Positions 22,860-31,599 of a DNA stretch of 64,000 nucleotides are shown here, piece after piece; the stretch's first letter is position 1; every line of letters begins with the position of its first letter. The DNA is taken from contig JAGFNW010000043.1 in the NCBI GenBank assembly GCA_017592665.1, positions 1 to 64,000 of the forward strand. Direction: 5' to 3'. This DNA comes from Streptosporangiaceae bacterium NEAU-GS5 (GTDB taxonomy: Bacteria > Actinomycetota > Actinomycetes > Streptosporangiales > Streptosporangiaceae). The translations under genes and the position numbers were made by a program. The notes beneath the pieces were generated by a model. It made no database searches, had not been told where the DNA came from, and saw nothing but the letters and a program-made list of their open reading frames with translations.

Positions 22860-24610
22860 GCCTCCGGGAGCCAGACGCGCATTGTCGCGGGGCCGCTGTT
22901 GCCCCAGCGGAAGTACGGCACCAGCCGGAGCTCCACGTCCTCTCCCACCGTCGGCTCGAAGGATGATCCGTACGGCCAATCCAGGGCGCCGTTCGAGTCG
23001 ATCCTCCGCGCCTTGACCGTGAGGTCGTGGCCGTCCTCCACGGGCGGCGTGGCGGTGCTGACCTCGACTTCCTCCAGCAGCGGAGACGTGCCGGGCGATT
23101 CGGCGCAGTAGACGAGCGGGCCACGTTCGATGGCCACGCAGCCGCGTACGGCGTCGACCCGCGGGTCGGCACGCACCCAGCGAGGCGTCATGGACAGCTC
23201 CATGCGGACGACGTCTCCCGGTTGCCAGCGCTGCTCCCACTCGGCGGTCCCCCCGCCCGCCCACGACGGCCGGCGCACGGTGATCCGCCGCTCCGTTTCG
23301 GGAGCCTCGGCGACCCGTACGGTCACCTCCCCCGACCACGGATAGTCGGTCTCCACCTGGAGCGTGAGCCCGTCGTGGCTGATCACGCCCGGCGCGAGCT
23401 GGTTGATCTGGATGCCCCGCTCGTCCGCCGTCGCGACGTACGCGGCCAGGCTGGCGTACGTTCTGGCGATGTTGTTGGGGCAGCAGGACACCTCGCGCCA
23501 GGGCGCGCGCAGGCCGCCGTCGGCGCGCGGGCTGACCCCGTCGAGCACCTCGCCGGCCACTCTGACCTGCAGGGGATTGGTGTAGAAGAACGAGTGCCCG
23601 TCCTGCGCCGGGCCGGCGGCCACGACGTTGAACAGCGTCCGCTCGGCGAGGTCGGCGTAACGCGCGTCGCCGGTCGCGAGCAGCAGCCGCTGCGCCAGCA
23701 TCACCGACGCCACGCCGGCGCAGGTCTCGTTGTACGCGCGGTCGGGCGGCAGCTCGAAGTCGTCGCCGAACGACTCGCCGGAGTGTCGCGAGCCCATGCC
23801 ACCCGTCAGATACGTCCGCCGGGCGATGGTCCGCTCCCATTGCCGTTCGACCGTGGCCAGCAGTTCCTTGTCCCCGGTCTCGACCGCGAGGTCGACCACC
23901 GCGCTGGTCAGATACAGGGCCCGTACGGCATGGCCCCGCAGCACCTCGGCCTGCCGTACGGGCATGTCGTCCTGGAAGTAGGCGCGCCCGAGCTCGATGT
24001 CGGCGAGGGCGGGGGTGCCGCGGCGCTCGATGAAGCGGCGGGCCATCTCCAGGTAGCGTTCGGCGCCGGTCACCCGGTAGAGCTCGATCAGCCCCATCTC
24101 GATCTCGGGATGGCCGCAGACCTCGGTGCCCTCCATGAAGCGCGCGCAGACGTGGTCGGCGGCCCGCCGGGTGACCTCGGCGAGCCGGTCTTCGCCATAG
24201 GCGCGCATACGGGCGACGCCGGCCTGGATGAGGTGGCCGTAGCAGTACAGCTCGTGGCCCCACTCGAGGTCGGTGTAGCGGGCGTGGCCCCAGCGGGTGT
24301 TGAGGTAGCCGTCCGATTCCTGGGCGGCCGCGATGATCGAGGTCAGCTCGTCGATGCGCGGGTCACCGGCCCACGCCATCGCCTCCATCAGCTTGTACAC
24401 CTCGGAGTCGGAGAACTCGCGGCCCTGTCGCGGCACGTCCGTGAAGTTGGCGATCCAGCCGACGCGGCCCATCCACTCGTAACAGTGATCGATTATCGTC
24501 GCGGCGGACGGTGCGCCCCAGAATCCGGGCGACAGCCGTACGGACGACAGGCCGAGGGGGTTGCGCACGCCCGAGGACGGCACGACCGGACTGACCACTG
24601 GATTAGCCAC
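22856..24610 (-). CDS. GH127 beta-L-arabinofuranosidase family protein
   Basis: 584 residues with the alpha/alpha barrel of DUF1680/GH127. The zinc-cysteine centre is intact: Glu295 and Cys297 in YNETCAGVA, and Cys376-Cys377 in SCCPNN, matching the Glu-Cys-Cys-Cys set of HypBA1. It should release L-arabinose (or a related pentose) from short beta-linked oligosaccharides. There is no signal peptide, so it acts on imported sugars. GTG 24610 overlaps the permease gene by 8 nt, and it is the last gene of the ABC operon. Confidence 0.9.
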   Translation of the reverse strand: MANPVVSPVVPSSGVRNPLGLSSVRLSPGFWGAPSAATIIDHCYEWMGRVGWIANFTDVPRQGREFSDSEVYKLMEAMAWAGDPRIDELTSIIAAAQESDGYLNTRWGHARYTDLEWGHELYCYGHLIQAGVARMRAYGEDRLAEVTRRAADHVCARFMEGTEVCGHPEIEMGLIELYRVTGAERYLEMARRFIERRGTPALADIELGRAYFQDDMPVRQAEVLRGHAVRALYLTSAVVDLAVETGDKELLATVERQWERTIARRTYLTGGMGSRHSGESFGDDFELPPDRAYNETCAGVASVMLAQRLLLATGDARYADLAERTLFNVVAAGPAQDGHSFFYTNPLQVRVAGEVLDGVSPRADGGLRAPWREVSCCPNNIARTYASLAAYVATADERGIQINQLAPGVISHDGLTLQVETDYPWSGEVTVRVAEAPETERRITVRRPSWAGGGTAEWEQRWQPGDVVRMELSMTPRWVRADPRVDAVRGCVAIERGPLVYCAESPGTSPLLEEVEVSTATPPVEDGHDLTVKARRIDSNGALDWPYGSSFEPTVGEDVELRLVPYFRWGNSGPATMRVWLPEA

Positions 24611-25412
24611 GCAAAGCTCCCGACATGAATCCGCGGACGTAGTAGCGCTGAAGGACGAGGAAGAGGATCAGGCAGGGGATGGCCATGACCATGACGCCGG
24701 CCTGGAGCATGCCGTAGTCGATCGCGCCGAACGTGCGCTGGGTCATGCTCACCACCGCGACCGGCAGCGGGAAGTTGGCCCCGTCGTTGAGCAGGATGAG
24801 GGGCGCGAAGAAGTCGTTCCACGAGGCGAGGAACGCGAACAGGCCGACGGTGATCAGGCCGGGCCGTACGGACGGCAGCAGGATGCGGGTCAGGGCGCGA
24901 AACGAGCCGCACCCGTCCACCAGCGCCGACTCCTCGATCTCGCGGGGAATCGCCTCGAAGGAGTTTCGCATCATGTACAGCGCGAACGGCAGCTGGAACA
25001 TCACGAACACCAGGGCCAGCCCGGGCAGCGAGTTCTGCAGCCCGATGTAGCCGAGCAGCACGTAGAGGGGGATGAGAATGGTCGCGTACGGCACCATCAG
25101 GATGGCGAGCGCGGCCAGGAACAGCAGGTTCTTCCCGGGGAAGGTGAACCGGGCGAAGGCGTAGCCGCCGAGCGCGGACACGACGAGGGTGCCGGCCACG
25201 GTCAGCGACGACACGATCAGGCTGTTGGCGAAGTAGCGCGGCAGGCCCTCGCCGAACTTCAGGATCTGGGCGTAGTTGCCGAAGCCGTATCCAGTGGCCT
25301 GGCCGCTCCCCGGCTGGCCGCGGACCGACGACCAGCCGCTCCACAGCAGGGGGAACAGGAAGATGACCGCGAGCGCGGACCTGGACCACGCGTAGTTCAG
25401 CAGGGGTTTCAT
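24603..25412 (-). CDS. Carbohydrate ABC transporter permease (MalG-like)
   Basis: 269 residues, six membrane spans, and the EAA loop REIEESALVDGCGSFRALTR that contacts the ATPase. It ends with RYYVRGFMSGALRG, the normal end of MalG-type permeases. Its ATG overlaps the stop of the first permease gene (ATGA) and its stop overlaps GH127. No ATPase is encoded in the operon, so a shared MsiK-type ATPase elsewhere is expected, as in other actinobacteria. Confidence 0.94.
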   Translation of the reverse strand: MKPLLNYAWSRSALAVIFLFPLLWSGWSSVRGQPGSGQATGYGFGNYAQILKFGEGLPRYFANSLIVSSLTVAGTLVVSALGGYAFARFTFPGKNLLFLAALAILMVPYATILIPLYVLLGYIGLQNSLPGLALVFVMFQLPFALYMMRNSFEAIPREIEESALVDGCGSFRALTRILLPSVRPGLITVGLFAFLASWNDFFAPLILLNDGANFPLPVAVVSMTQRTFGAIDYGMLQAGVMVMAIPCLILFLVLQRYYVRGFMSGALRG

Positions 25413-26272
25413 CGCGGGCCTCGCAGAATTCGCAGCTGGACCGCGTTGAGCGCGACCAGCACGATCAGCAGGACCATGGACAGCGCCGCCGCGCCGCCGA
25501 GATCGAACCGGAAGAACGCGTTCCGGTAGACCACCATGACCATCGAAACCGTGCTGTTGTCGGGTCCGCCGTTGGTGAAGATGAAGAACTGGTCGAAGGC
25601 GAGCAGCGACCCGGTGATGCTGAGGATCAACATGAGCGCGATCGTCGGCCGCAGCAGCGGCAGCGTGATCCGGTAGAACACCTGCCAGCGGCTCGCTCCG
25701 TCGGTCCGCGCCGCCTCGTAGACGTCGACTGGGATCGATTGGAGCCCGGTGAGCAGGATCAGCATGTTGAATCCGGCGAACCGCCACAGCACCAGCAAGA
25801 TCGTGGAGAACAACGCCATGTCGGGCGTGCCGATCCAGTTCACGTGCAGGAACCCGAACGGCCCGAAGTCGTTGTTGAGCATCCCGTAGAACAGCAGGGC
25901 CGCGGCGGCGAAGCCGACCGCGCCGGGCAGGAAGAACGCCGTGCGGAAGAAGCCGACGCCGGGCCGCCTGTCCTGGACGAGCAGGGCGAGGCCGAGGGCG
26001 AGCGCAGACAGCAGGACCGTGATGATCGCCGTGTACTTCAGCGTGAACCAGACGGCGTCCATGAACAGCGGGTCGTCGGTGATCTTCTGGTAGTTCTTCG
26101 GGAAGTTGAAGGTGGGCGATCCGAGGAGCGGCCACTTGTTCAGCGACATGATCACGACGAGGACCAGCGGGGCGATGAACAACGCCCCGACGATCACCGC
26201 CGTCGGGGTGGCGTAGAGCATCCCGGCGAGCTGACGCCGCCGGGATCCTCTGCTGTTCAGAGCATGTGTCAT
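25409..26272 (-). CDS. Carbohydrate ABC transporter permease (MalF-like)
   Basis: 287 residues with six spans and the EAA loop VDVYEAARTDGASRWQVFYR ITLP. ATG 26272 overlaps the binding-protein stop (ATGA). It pairs with the MalG-like permease to form the channel of an oligosaccharide importer. A later methionine (MLYATP) is a possible alternative start, but the basic N-terminus supports the longer form. Confidence 0.94.
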   Translation of the reverse strand: MTHALNSRGSRRRQLAGMLYATPTAVIVGALFIAPLVLVVIMSLNKWPLLGSPTFNFPKNYQKITDDPLFMDAVWFTLKYTAIITVLLSALALGLALLVQDRRPGVGFFRTAFFLPGAVGFAAAALLFYGMLNNDFGPFGFLHVNWIGTPDMALFSTILLVLWRFAGFNMLILLTGLQSIPVDVYEAARTDGASRWQVFYRITLPLLRPTIALMLILSITGSLLAFDQFFIFTNGGPDNSTVSMVMVVYRNAFFRFDLGGAAALSMVLLIVLVALNAVQLRILRGPR

Positions 26273-27549
26273 TGTGTGAGCGACTGGTTGACGGCTTCGT
26301 TGAGCTGCGTGAGCTTGGCGGGATCTCCGAAGACCGCCTCGCGGGCCAGGCGCAGCCACGGTCCCTGCGGGTCGTTGAAGGTCTGGCCGAACTTCAGGGC
26401 GTACGGCGTCTGCCCCTTGCCGACCAGGGAGTTGATCAGCACGACGCGGGGGTCCTCCGCGGAGTACTTGTTGTTGGCGAGGTCGGTGCGGGCGAGCACG
26501 TCCTTGTTCTTCGCCATGATCTCGACCTGTGCCTCGTCGGAGACGGTCCAGGACAGGAAGTCCCAGGCCGCGTCGGCGTTCTTCGTGGTGGAAGAGATGC
26601 CGATCGAGTCGCCGCCCACGAAGGTGGACTCGCCGCCGTCAGGCCCGGCGATGGGCGTGACGCCGATGTCCATGCCCTTGGGCATGAGGCCGAGCGTGGT
26701 GGACGGCATCGGCATGACGCCGATCTCGCCCTTGGGGAAGAAACCGGTCCAGGTCGGGCCCTGCTCCTCCTTGGTCGTCGGGCCGCTGACACCCTTGTCG
26801 TACAGGGTCTTGTAGATGGCGAAGACGTCCGTCATCGGCGGCTTGTCGACCAGCGATTCGGTGCCGTCCTGGTTCATGACCTGACCGCCGGCGGCCCAGA
26901 CCGAGGGCCAGAACGTGAACACGTAGCAGCCGCCGCAGTTGCCGCCGAAGAAGGTGCCGTGGACCTTGCCATCCTTGCCCAGCTTGTCCTGGATGGCGGT
27001 GGCCTGCTCGGCGAACTCCTTGAGCGTCGTGGGACCCTTTTCTGGGTCGAGTCCGGCCTTCTTGTACAGGTCCTTGTTCCAGAACCAGACCGAAAGGTCG
27101 AGGGTGTGCGGCAGGGTGTAAAGCTTGCCCTCGTACGTGCCGAGCCGCATGTGCGAGGGTGCCAGCGAGTCCTTGAACGGAAGCTTGTTGATCCGGTCCG
27201 TGATGTCGAGGAACAGACCCTGGGAGGTGTAGTTCGGCACGAAGATGACGTCGGCCGCGAAGATGTCGGGCAGCTGCTTGGCGCCCGCGGCGGCCGCGAT
27301 CCTCGGCTGGTAGTTGTCAGTGGGGATGACGGTCAGCTTGACCTGGTTCTTATGGGAGGCGTTGTACGCGTCGACGAGCCGCTGACTTTGGGTCTGCGTG
27401 GCGGCGCGGGTCCACATCGTGACGGTCACCGGGCCGCTCGCCGACTGGGCCGGCTGCGCCGACTGACCGGTCGACCCGCCGCTCCCACAAGCGGCCAAGG
27501 TCACGGCCAGCAACGCTGCCGCCGTGATCGCCGGCAGTCTCTTGGACAT
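26269..27549 (-). CDS. Extracellular sugar-binding lipoprotein of ABC importer
   Basis: 426 residues. The signal peptide ends in the lipobox LAAC with Cys21 as the lipid site, followed by a Gly/Ser/Gln linker and a family 1 solute-binding fold (VTMWTRAATQ, QLPDIFAADVIFVPNYTSQG, SVWAAGGQVMNQDG). A CGGCY motif near the middle is unusual and could form a disulfide. AAGGAGCACCA precedes the ATG. First gene of the importer-GH127 operon, divergent from a LacI regulator. The ligand is probably an arabinose-containing oligosaccharide. Confidence 0.93.
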   Translation of the reverse strand: MSKRLPAITAAALLAVTLAACGSGGSTGQSAQPAQSASGPVTVTMWTRAATQTQSQRLVDAYNASHKNQVKLTVIPTDNYQPRIAAAAGAKQLPDIFAADVIFVPNYTSQGLFLDITDRINKLPFKDSLAPSHMRLGTYEGKLYTLPHTLDLSVWFWNKDLYKKAGLDPEKGPTTLKEFAEQATAIQDKLGKDGKVHGTFFGGNCGGCYVFTFWPSVWAAGGQVMNQDGTESLVDKPPMTDVFAIYKTLYDKGVSGPTTKEEQGPTWTGFFPKGEIGVMPMPSTTLGLMPKGMDIGVTPIAGPDGGESTFVGGDSIGISSTTKNADAAWDFLSWTVSDEAQVEIMAKNKDVLARTDLANNKYSAEDPRVVLINSLVGKGQTPYALKFGQTFNDPQGPWLRLAREAVFGDPAKLTQLNEAVNQSLTQ

Positions 27550-27607
27550 TGGTGCTCCTTGTCAGGGGGTGTGCCGTGATAGGCAGGTGGTGGAGGAGAA
27601 CTCCTCT

Positions 27608-27645
27608 CCCGAAAGTCACGTAAAAGGTTTTCGGAAACGTAAGCG
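27608..27645. promoter_or_regulatory. Putative LacI-type operator of the GH127/ABC operon
   Basis: In the divergent intergenic region, GTTTTCGGAAAC (27627-27638) is a LacI-type imperfect palindrome, and CCGAAA (27609-27614) pairs with TTTTCGG (27628-27634). A related AAAAGGTTT recurs just before the lacI start at 27734-27742. The region is much richer in A/T than its surroundings. Confidence 0.45.
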
Positions 27646-27748
27646 CAACGTACGCGACAGGTCCCAGTCACGGAAGACGTTGCTTGATTACAAACTGGCG
27701 ACTATCTTCGGCAACGCCGGGATCTCTCAACAGAAAAGGTTTCACTTG

Positions 27749-28753
27749 ATGGCCCCCCAACGACCCGCCACGATCACCGATGTGGCCGCCCTGGCAGGGG
27801 TGTCCATCGCGACCGCCTCCAAGGCGCTCAACAACCGCGGCCAGGTGCGCGCCGAGACCCGGCAGCGAGTGTTCCAGGCGGCCGAGGAGCTGTCCTTCCG
27901 GCCCAACGCGTTGGCGCGCAGCCTGCTGTCCGGCCAGACCAAGACCGTCGGCCTGCTGACCAGTGACAGCGTCGGCCGTTTCGGCATCCCCGTGCTGCTC
28001 GGCGCGGAGGACGCGTTCGGCGCCGGCGAGATGGCCGTGCTGCTCTGCGACGCGCGCGGCGACGCCATCCGCGAGCAGCATCATTTGCGCACGTTACTGA
28101 CTCGCCGGGTGGACGGGCTGATCGTGGTGGGCGAGAGCACCGACGCCCGCCCGTCGATCAGCCGCGATCTGCCGGTGCCCGTCGTCTACGCGTACGCGCC
28201 GTCGGACGATCCCGAGGACGTCTCGTTCGTCCCCGATGACGTGGCCGGGGCGGGCCTCGCCGTACAGCATCTGCTGACGCTCGGCCGGCAGCGGATCGTG
28301 CACGTGACCGGGCCGACCCACTATCAGGCCTCGCGCGACCGGGCCGAAGGCTTCATCGCGTCCATGACCGAGGCGGGCCTCGATCCTGGCCAGGTCCTCT
28401 ACGGCGAGTGGTCGCAACGCTGGGGGCGGCAGGCCGCCGAGATCGTGCTCAAGTCGAATCCGCAGGTCGACGCCGTCGTGTGCGGCAGCGACCAGGTGGC
28501 GGCCGGCTTCGTCGAGGCGGCGCGCGAGCGCGGGCGGCGGGTCCCCGACGACATCGCGATCGTCGGCTACGACAACTGGTCGGTCCTGTCGACCGAGACC
28601 AGGCCTCCGCTGACCACGGTCGACATGAATCTCGAACGGCTCGGCCGGACCGCTGCCCAGCATCTGTTCGCGGCCATCGACGGCCGGGCCACGCCGGGCG
28701 TGCACCGGATGCCCTGCCAGCTGGTGATCCGGGAGTCGACCGTACCTGCGTGA
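27749..28753 (+). CDS. LacI family regulator of the arabinoside importer
   Basis: 334 residues. The DNA-binding head is ATITDVAALAGVSIATASKA with hinge RPNALARSLLSG, followed by a periplasmic-binding-like sugar domain (VDGLIVVGES, DQVAAGFVEAARE, IAIVGYDNWSVLSTETRPPL). It is divergent from the binding-protein gene and most likely represses it until an imported sugar binds. ATG 27749 follows an A/T-rich stretch with no strong ribosome site; TTG 27746 is possible. Confidence 0.93.
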   Translation: MAPQRPATITDVAALAGVSIATASKALNNRGQVRAETRQRVFQAAEELSFRPNALARSLLSGQTKTVGLLTSDSVGRFGIPVLLGAEDAFGAGEMAVLLCDARGDAIREQHHLRTLLTRRVDGLIVVGESTDARPSISRDLPVPVVYAYAPSDDPEDVSFVPDDVAGAGLAVQHLLTLGRQRIVHVTGPTHYQASRDRAEGFIASMTEAGLDPGQVLYGEWSQRWGRQAAEIVLKSNPQVDAVVCGSDQVAAGFVEAARERGRRVPDDIAIVGYDNWSVLSTETRPPLTTVDMNLERLGRTAAQHLFAAIDGRATPGVHRMPCQLVIRESTVPA

Positions 28754-28780
28754 TACCGGAATGATCCACCGTGGGGAACA

Positions 28781-29614
28781 ATGTCCCCCATGGTGGAGAT
28801 CGCGCTGAGGTCGCACGCGAAGATCGGTGAAGGGCCCACGTGGGATCCACGTACGGGCGAGCTCGTCTGGGTGGACATCCTCAACTCGGAGATCCACTTC
28901 TACCGCCCCGCGACCGGAGAGGATCGCGTGCAACGCGTCGACCAGCACGTCGGCGCGGCCAAGCTGCGCGAATCGGGCGGGCTGGTGCTCAACATGGTCG
29001 GCGGCGTGGCGCTGCTCGACAGCGACGGCGGCTTCCGCTGGCTGGCCGACCTCGGCCGCGACGGCGTGCGCGGCAACGACGCCGCCGTCGACCGGCAGGG
29101 CCGCCTGTGGGCCGGCACCATGCGCTACGACCAGGCCCGCGGCGGCGGCCGGCTCTACCGCGTCGACCCGGACGGCACGGTCGCCACGATCCTCGACGAC
29201 GTCACGATCAGCAACGGCATCGACTGGAGCCCCGAGGACACGCGGATGTACTACGCCGACACGCCGACCGGCAAGGTGGACGTCTTCGACGTGCGCGACG
29301 GCACGGTCGTCAACCGGCGCACGTTCGTCACGATCGACCGCGGCTCGCCCGACGGTCTCACGGTCGACGCCGAGGGCTGCATCTGGCTGGCGCTGTGGGG
29401 CGCCGGCGCCGTCCATCGGTATACGCCCGACGGACGGCTCGACCGCGTGATCCCGATTCCGGCGTCCCGGGTGACGGCCTGCGCGTTCGGCGGCGCCGAT
29501 CTCACCGACCTGTACGTCACGAGCGCTCACGCCGACGGGGAGGACCTGTCGGGCGCCCTGTTCGTCGTCCCCGACGCCGGCGTCGGCCGCCCCCCCGGCT
29601 ACTTCGCCGGATAG
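28781..29614 (+). CDS. SMP-30/gluconolactonase family sugar lactonase
   Basis: 277 residues forming a six-blade propeller. Metal ligands are visible: Glu in KIGEGPTWD, Asn in ISNGIDWSPE and Asp in SPDGLTVDAEG. Enzymes of this family hydrolyse sugar lactones; beside GH127 and its importer, an L-arabinonolactonase in oxidative arabinose breakdown is plausible but not proven. GGGGA precedes ATG 28781 and is part of an inverted repeat around the start codon. It follows the lacI gene by 27 nt and may be co-transcribed. Confidence 0.88.
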   Translation: MSPMVEIALRSHAKIGEGPTWDPRTGELVWVDILNSEIHFYRPATGEDRVQRVDQHVGAAKLRESGGLVLNMVGGVALLDSDGGFRWLADLGRDGVRGNDAAVDRQGRLWAGTMRYDQARGGGRLYRVDPDGTVATILDDVTISNGIDWSPEDTRMYYADTPTGKVDVFDVRDGTVVNRRTFVTIDRGSPDGLTVDAEGCIWLALWGAGAVHRYTPDGRLDRVIPIPASRVTACAFGGADLTDLYVTSAHADGEDLSGALFVVPDAGVGRPPGYFAG

Positions 29615-29658
29615 CGGCGCTCACCCCCATCCCACCGGATCACGCGAGGCGTGCCCCC

Positions 29659-29731
29659 GCGGCCTACTGCGCCGGGGGAACGCGCCGCGCTCTCAGGCGG
29701 CCTACTCCGCCGGGTAACGCGCCGTGCTCTC
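29659..29731. repeat. Tandem duplication of a lacI gene end
   Basis: GCGGCCTACTGCGCCGGG and onward (29659-29694) is a diverged copy of 29697-29731, which is the last 11 codons region of the next LacI gene. The copy lies immediately after its stop codon, so the 3' end was duplicated by slippage or recombination. Confidence 0.55.
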
Positions 29732-30724
29732 GCGGACCACGAGCTCGGGCTCGACCAGACGGCGACGCTCGCTCTCGCGGCCCGAGATCCGGTCGCGAAG
29801 CAACGCGAACGCGTGCCGCCCGACCTCGCCGAAGTTCTGCCGGACCGTGGTGAGCGGCGGCCAGAAATAGGCGGCCTCCGGCATGTCGTCGAAGCCGACC
29901 ACGCTCACGTCCTCGGGCACCCGGCGGCCCGACTCCCGAAGCGCACGGAACAGCCCCATCGCCATCTGGTCGTTCCCCGCGAAGATCGCCGTGACCTCGA
30001 GCGGCAGGCGCTTGCCCAGCTCATAGCCGGAGTGCGCGCTCCAGTCGCCGACCAGAGGCACCGGGATCTCGCGCCCCTCCGCGGCCAGCACCGCACGCCA
30101 GCCGTCGATGCGGCCGCTGGCGTCGATCCAGTTCGGTGGGCCGGAAATGTGCCAGACGGTCCGGTGGCCGAGGCTGAGCAGGTGCCGCGTGGCCCGTACG
30201 GCTCCCGCCCGCTGATCGACGGCGGTCGCCGGGACGTGGACGTCCTCGCCGCCGCCGACGTCGACGACCGGCAGGTCCGGCGGCAGATGCCGCAGGCCCT
30301 CGGTCGCCGACTCGTGCGGGGCGATGATGATGATCCCGTCGACCGACTGCTGGCGCAGCCGCTCGACGCCCTCCTCGATCGACCTCCGGTTGAGCGCGCT
30401 CAGACTCGCGATGCTGACCAGGTAGTCGTGCTCCCTGGCGGCCCGCTCGATCGCGTAGAGCGTCGAGGCCGGGCCGTACAGGGTGGTGTCGATGCTCACC
30501 ACGCCGAGCACCCCCGACTTCCCGGTGACCAGGACACGCGCGGCCGAGTTGGGCCGGTAGCCCAGCGCCCGGACCGCCTGAAGAACGCGGTCGCGGGTCT
30601 CGGGGCGGACCTTCTCCGGAGAGTTGAGCACCCGCGAAACGGTCATCGCCGAAACGCCGGCCAGGTCCGCCACGTCACCCATCACCGCGGCCTTGGGACG
30701 CGGCGGAAGGTCGGGGTCGGTCAT
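29702..30724 (-). CDS. LacI family transcriptional regulator
   Basis: 340 residues. The N-terminal AAVMGDVADLAGVSAMTVSR and hinge RPNSAARVLVTG define the DNA-binding part; the core has DGIIIIAPHES, FAGNDQMAMGLFRALRESG and VSVVGFDDMPEAAYFWPPL. Its ATG overlaps the EamA stop (ATGA). A perfect 16-bp operator, GTGTTAGCGATAACAC, lies 10-25 nt upstream inside the EamA gene, suggesting autoregulation. Its targets probably include a sugar pathway, but none is proven here. Confidence 0.93.
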   Translation of the reverse strand: MTDPDLPPRPKAAVMGDVADLAGVSAMTVSRVLNSPEKVRPETRDRVLQAVRALGYRPNSAARVLVTGKSGVLGVVSIDTTLYGPASTLYAIERAAREHDYLVSIASLSALNRRSIEEGVERLRQQSVDGIIIIAPHESATEGLRHLPPDLPVVDVGGGEDVHVPATAVDQRAGAVRATRHLLSLGHRTVWHISGPPNWIDASGRIDGWRAVLAAEGREIPVPLVGDWSAHSGYELGKRLPLEVTAIFAGNDQMAMGLFRALRESGRRVPEDVSVVGFDDMPEAAYFWPPLTTVRQNFGEVGRHAFALLRDRISGRESERRRLVEPELVVRESTARYPAE

Positions 30725-31599
30725 GGTTCCCGAGTGTTAGCGATAACACGCGATGGTGTCAAGTCGGCGAGCGCCGTCACCACCACGGCCGTGAGCAGCA
30801 GCGCCCCGCCGGCTATCTGGCCGGTGGTCAGCCGCTCGCCGAGCAGCGTAACGCCGATGATCGCACCTACCAGCGGCTCCAGCAACGCGATCAACGCCGC
30901 CGTCGCCACTCGAACGCTGCCGAGTCCCGTGAAGAACAGCCCGTACGCCAGGGCCGTCGGAACGGCGCCGAGATAGGCCAGCCCCGGCAACGCGGACGCG
31001 GCCGGGATCAGTCCCCCCATCAGCAGCGCCACCGGCAGCAGGCACAGCGCCCCCGCCGCGAACCGCCAGGCCAGCGCCGACTTGTGGAAGGACGCCTTGG
31101 TGATGACGGTCATCCCGGCGTACGCCGTGGCCGAAAGGACGGAGAACCCCGCTCCGGTCAGCGAGGCGGCGTCGGCCAGATCGGCCATCAGGACCACGCC
31201 GACGATGGCCAGCGCCACCCCCGCCATGGCGGGACGGGTGAGCCGCTCCTTCAGGAAGACCCGGGCGGCCAGCACGGCGAGCACCGGCATCACGCCCATC
31301 GTGACCATGGTGGCGAACGCCACCCCGGAGTGCGCGATCGCCGCGAAGTAGGCGCCTTGGTTGACGGCCATCAGCGGCCCGATGGCCAGCGTCCGCCGGT
31401 CGAGGCGGGCGGCGGTCCGGGTCGCGGCGACGACGATGAGCGCCGCGATGGCCAGCCGCCAGAAGGCCACGCCAAGCGGGCTGAGCGCGCCGCCGCGCTG
31501 CAGAAGTGCGCCCATGGCGCCGCCGGTTCCCCAGGCGACCGCCGCGAACAGGACGAAACCAAGCCCTCGCCGGACCGGCAGGGCTGAGACGTGCGACAT
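30721..31599 (-). CDS. EamA family transporter
   Basis: 292 residues with ten membrane spans in two EamA halves (GFVLFAAVAWGTGGAMGALL and VRVATAALIALLEPLVGAII). Such proteins usually export amino acids or small metabolites. Its stop overlaps the start of the LacI gene. Its start is preceded by a 110-nt leader with three hairpins, which suggests RNA-level control by its substrate (inference). Confidence 0.92.
   Translation of the reverse strand: MSHVSALPVRRGLGFVLFAAVAWGTGGAMGALLQRGGALSPLGVAFWRLAIAALIVVAATRTAARLDRRTLAIGPLMAVNQGAYFAAIAHSGVAFATMVTMGVMPVLAVLAARVFLKERLTRPAMAGVALAIVGVVLMADLADAASLTGAGFSVLSATAYAGMTVITKASFHKSALAWRFAAGALCLLPVALLMGGLIPAASALPGLAYLGAVPTALAYGLFFTGLGSVRVATAALIALLEPLVGAIIGVTLLGERLTTGQIAGGALLLTAVVVTALADLTPSRVIANTREP
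30734..30762 (-). promoter_or_regulatory. LacI operator overlapping an internal promoter
   Basis: On the minus strand TTGACA (30762-30757) lies 17 nt before TAACAC (30739-30734), which is half of the perfect palindrome GTGTTATCGCTAACAC (30749-30734). It lies within the last codons of the EamA gene and 9 nt ahead of the lacI ATG, so lacI has its own repressible promoter. Confidence 0.6.

Noticed and set aside
24603-26135. A single 510-codon frame spanning both permease genes
   Set aside because: Only its last 269 codons (from ATG 25412) match a permease; the first part is an out-of-frame shadow of the upstream permease gene.
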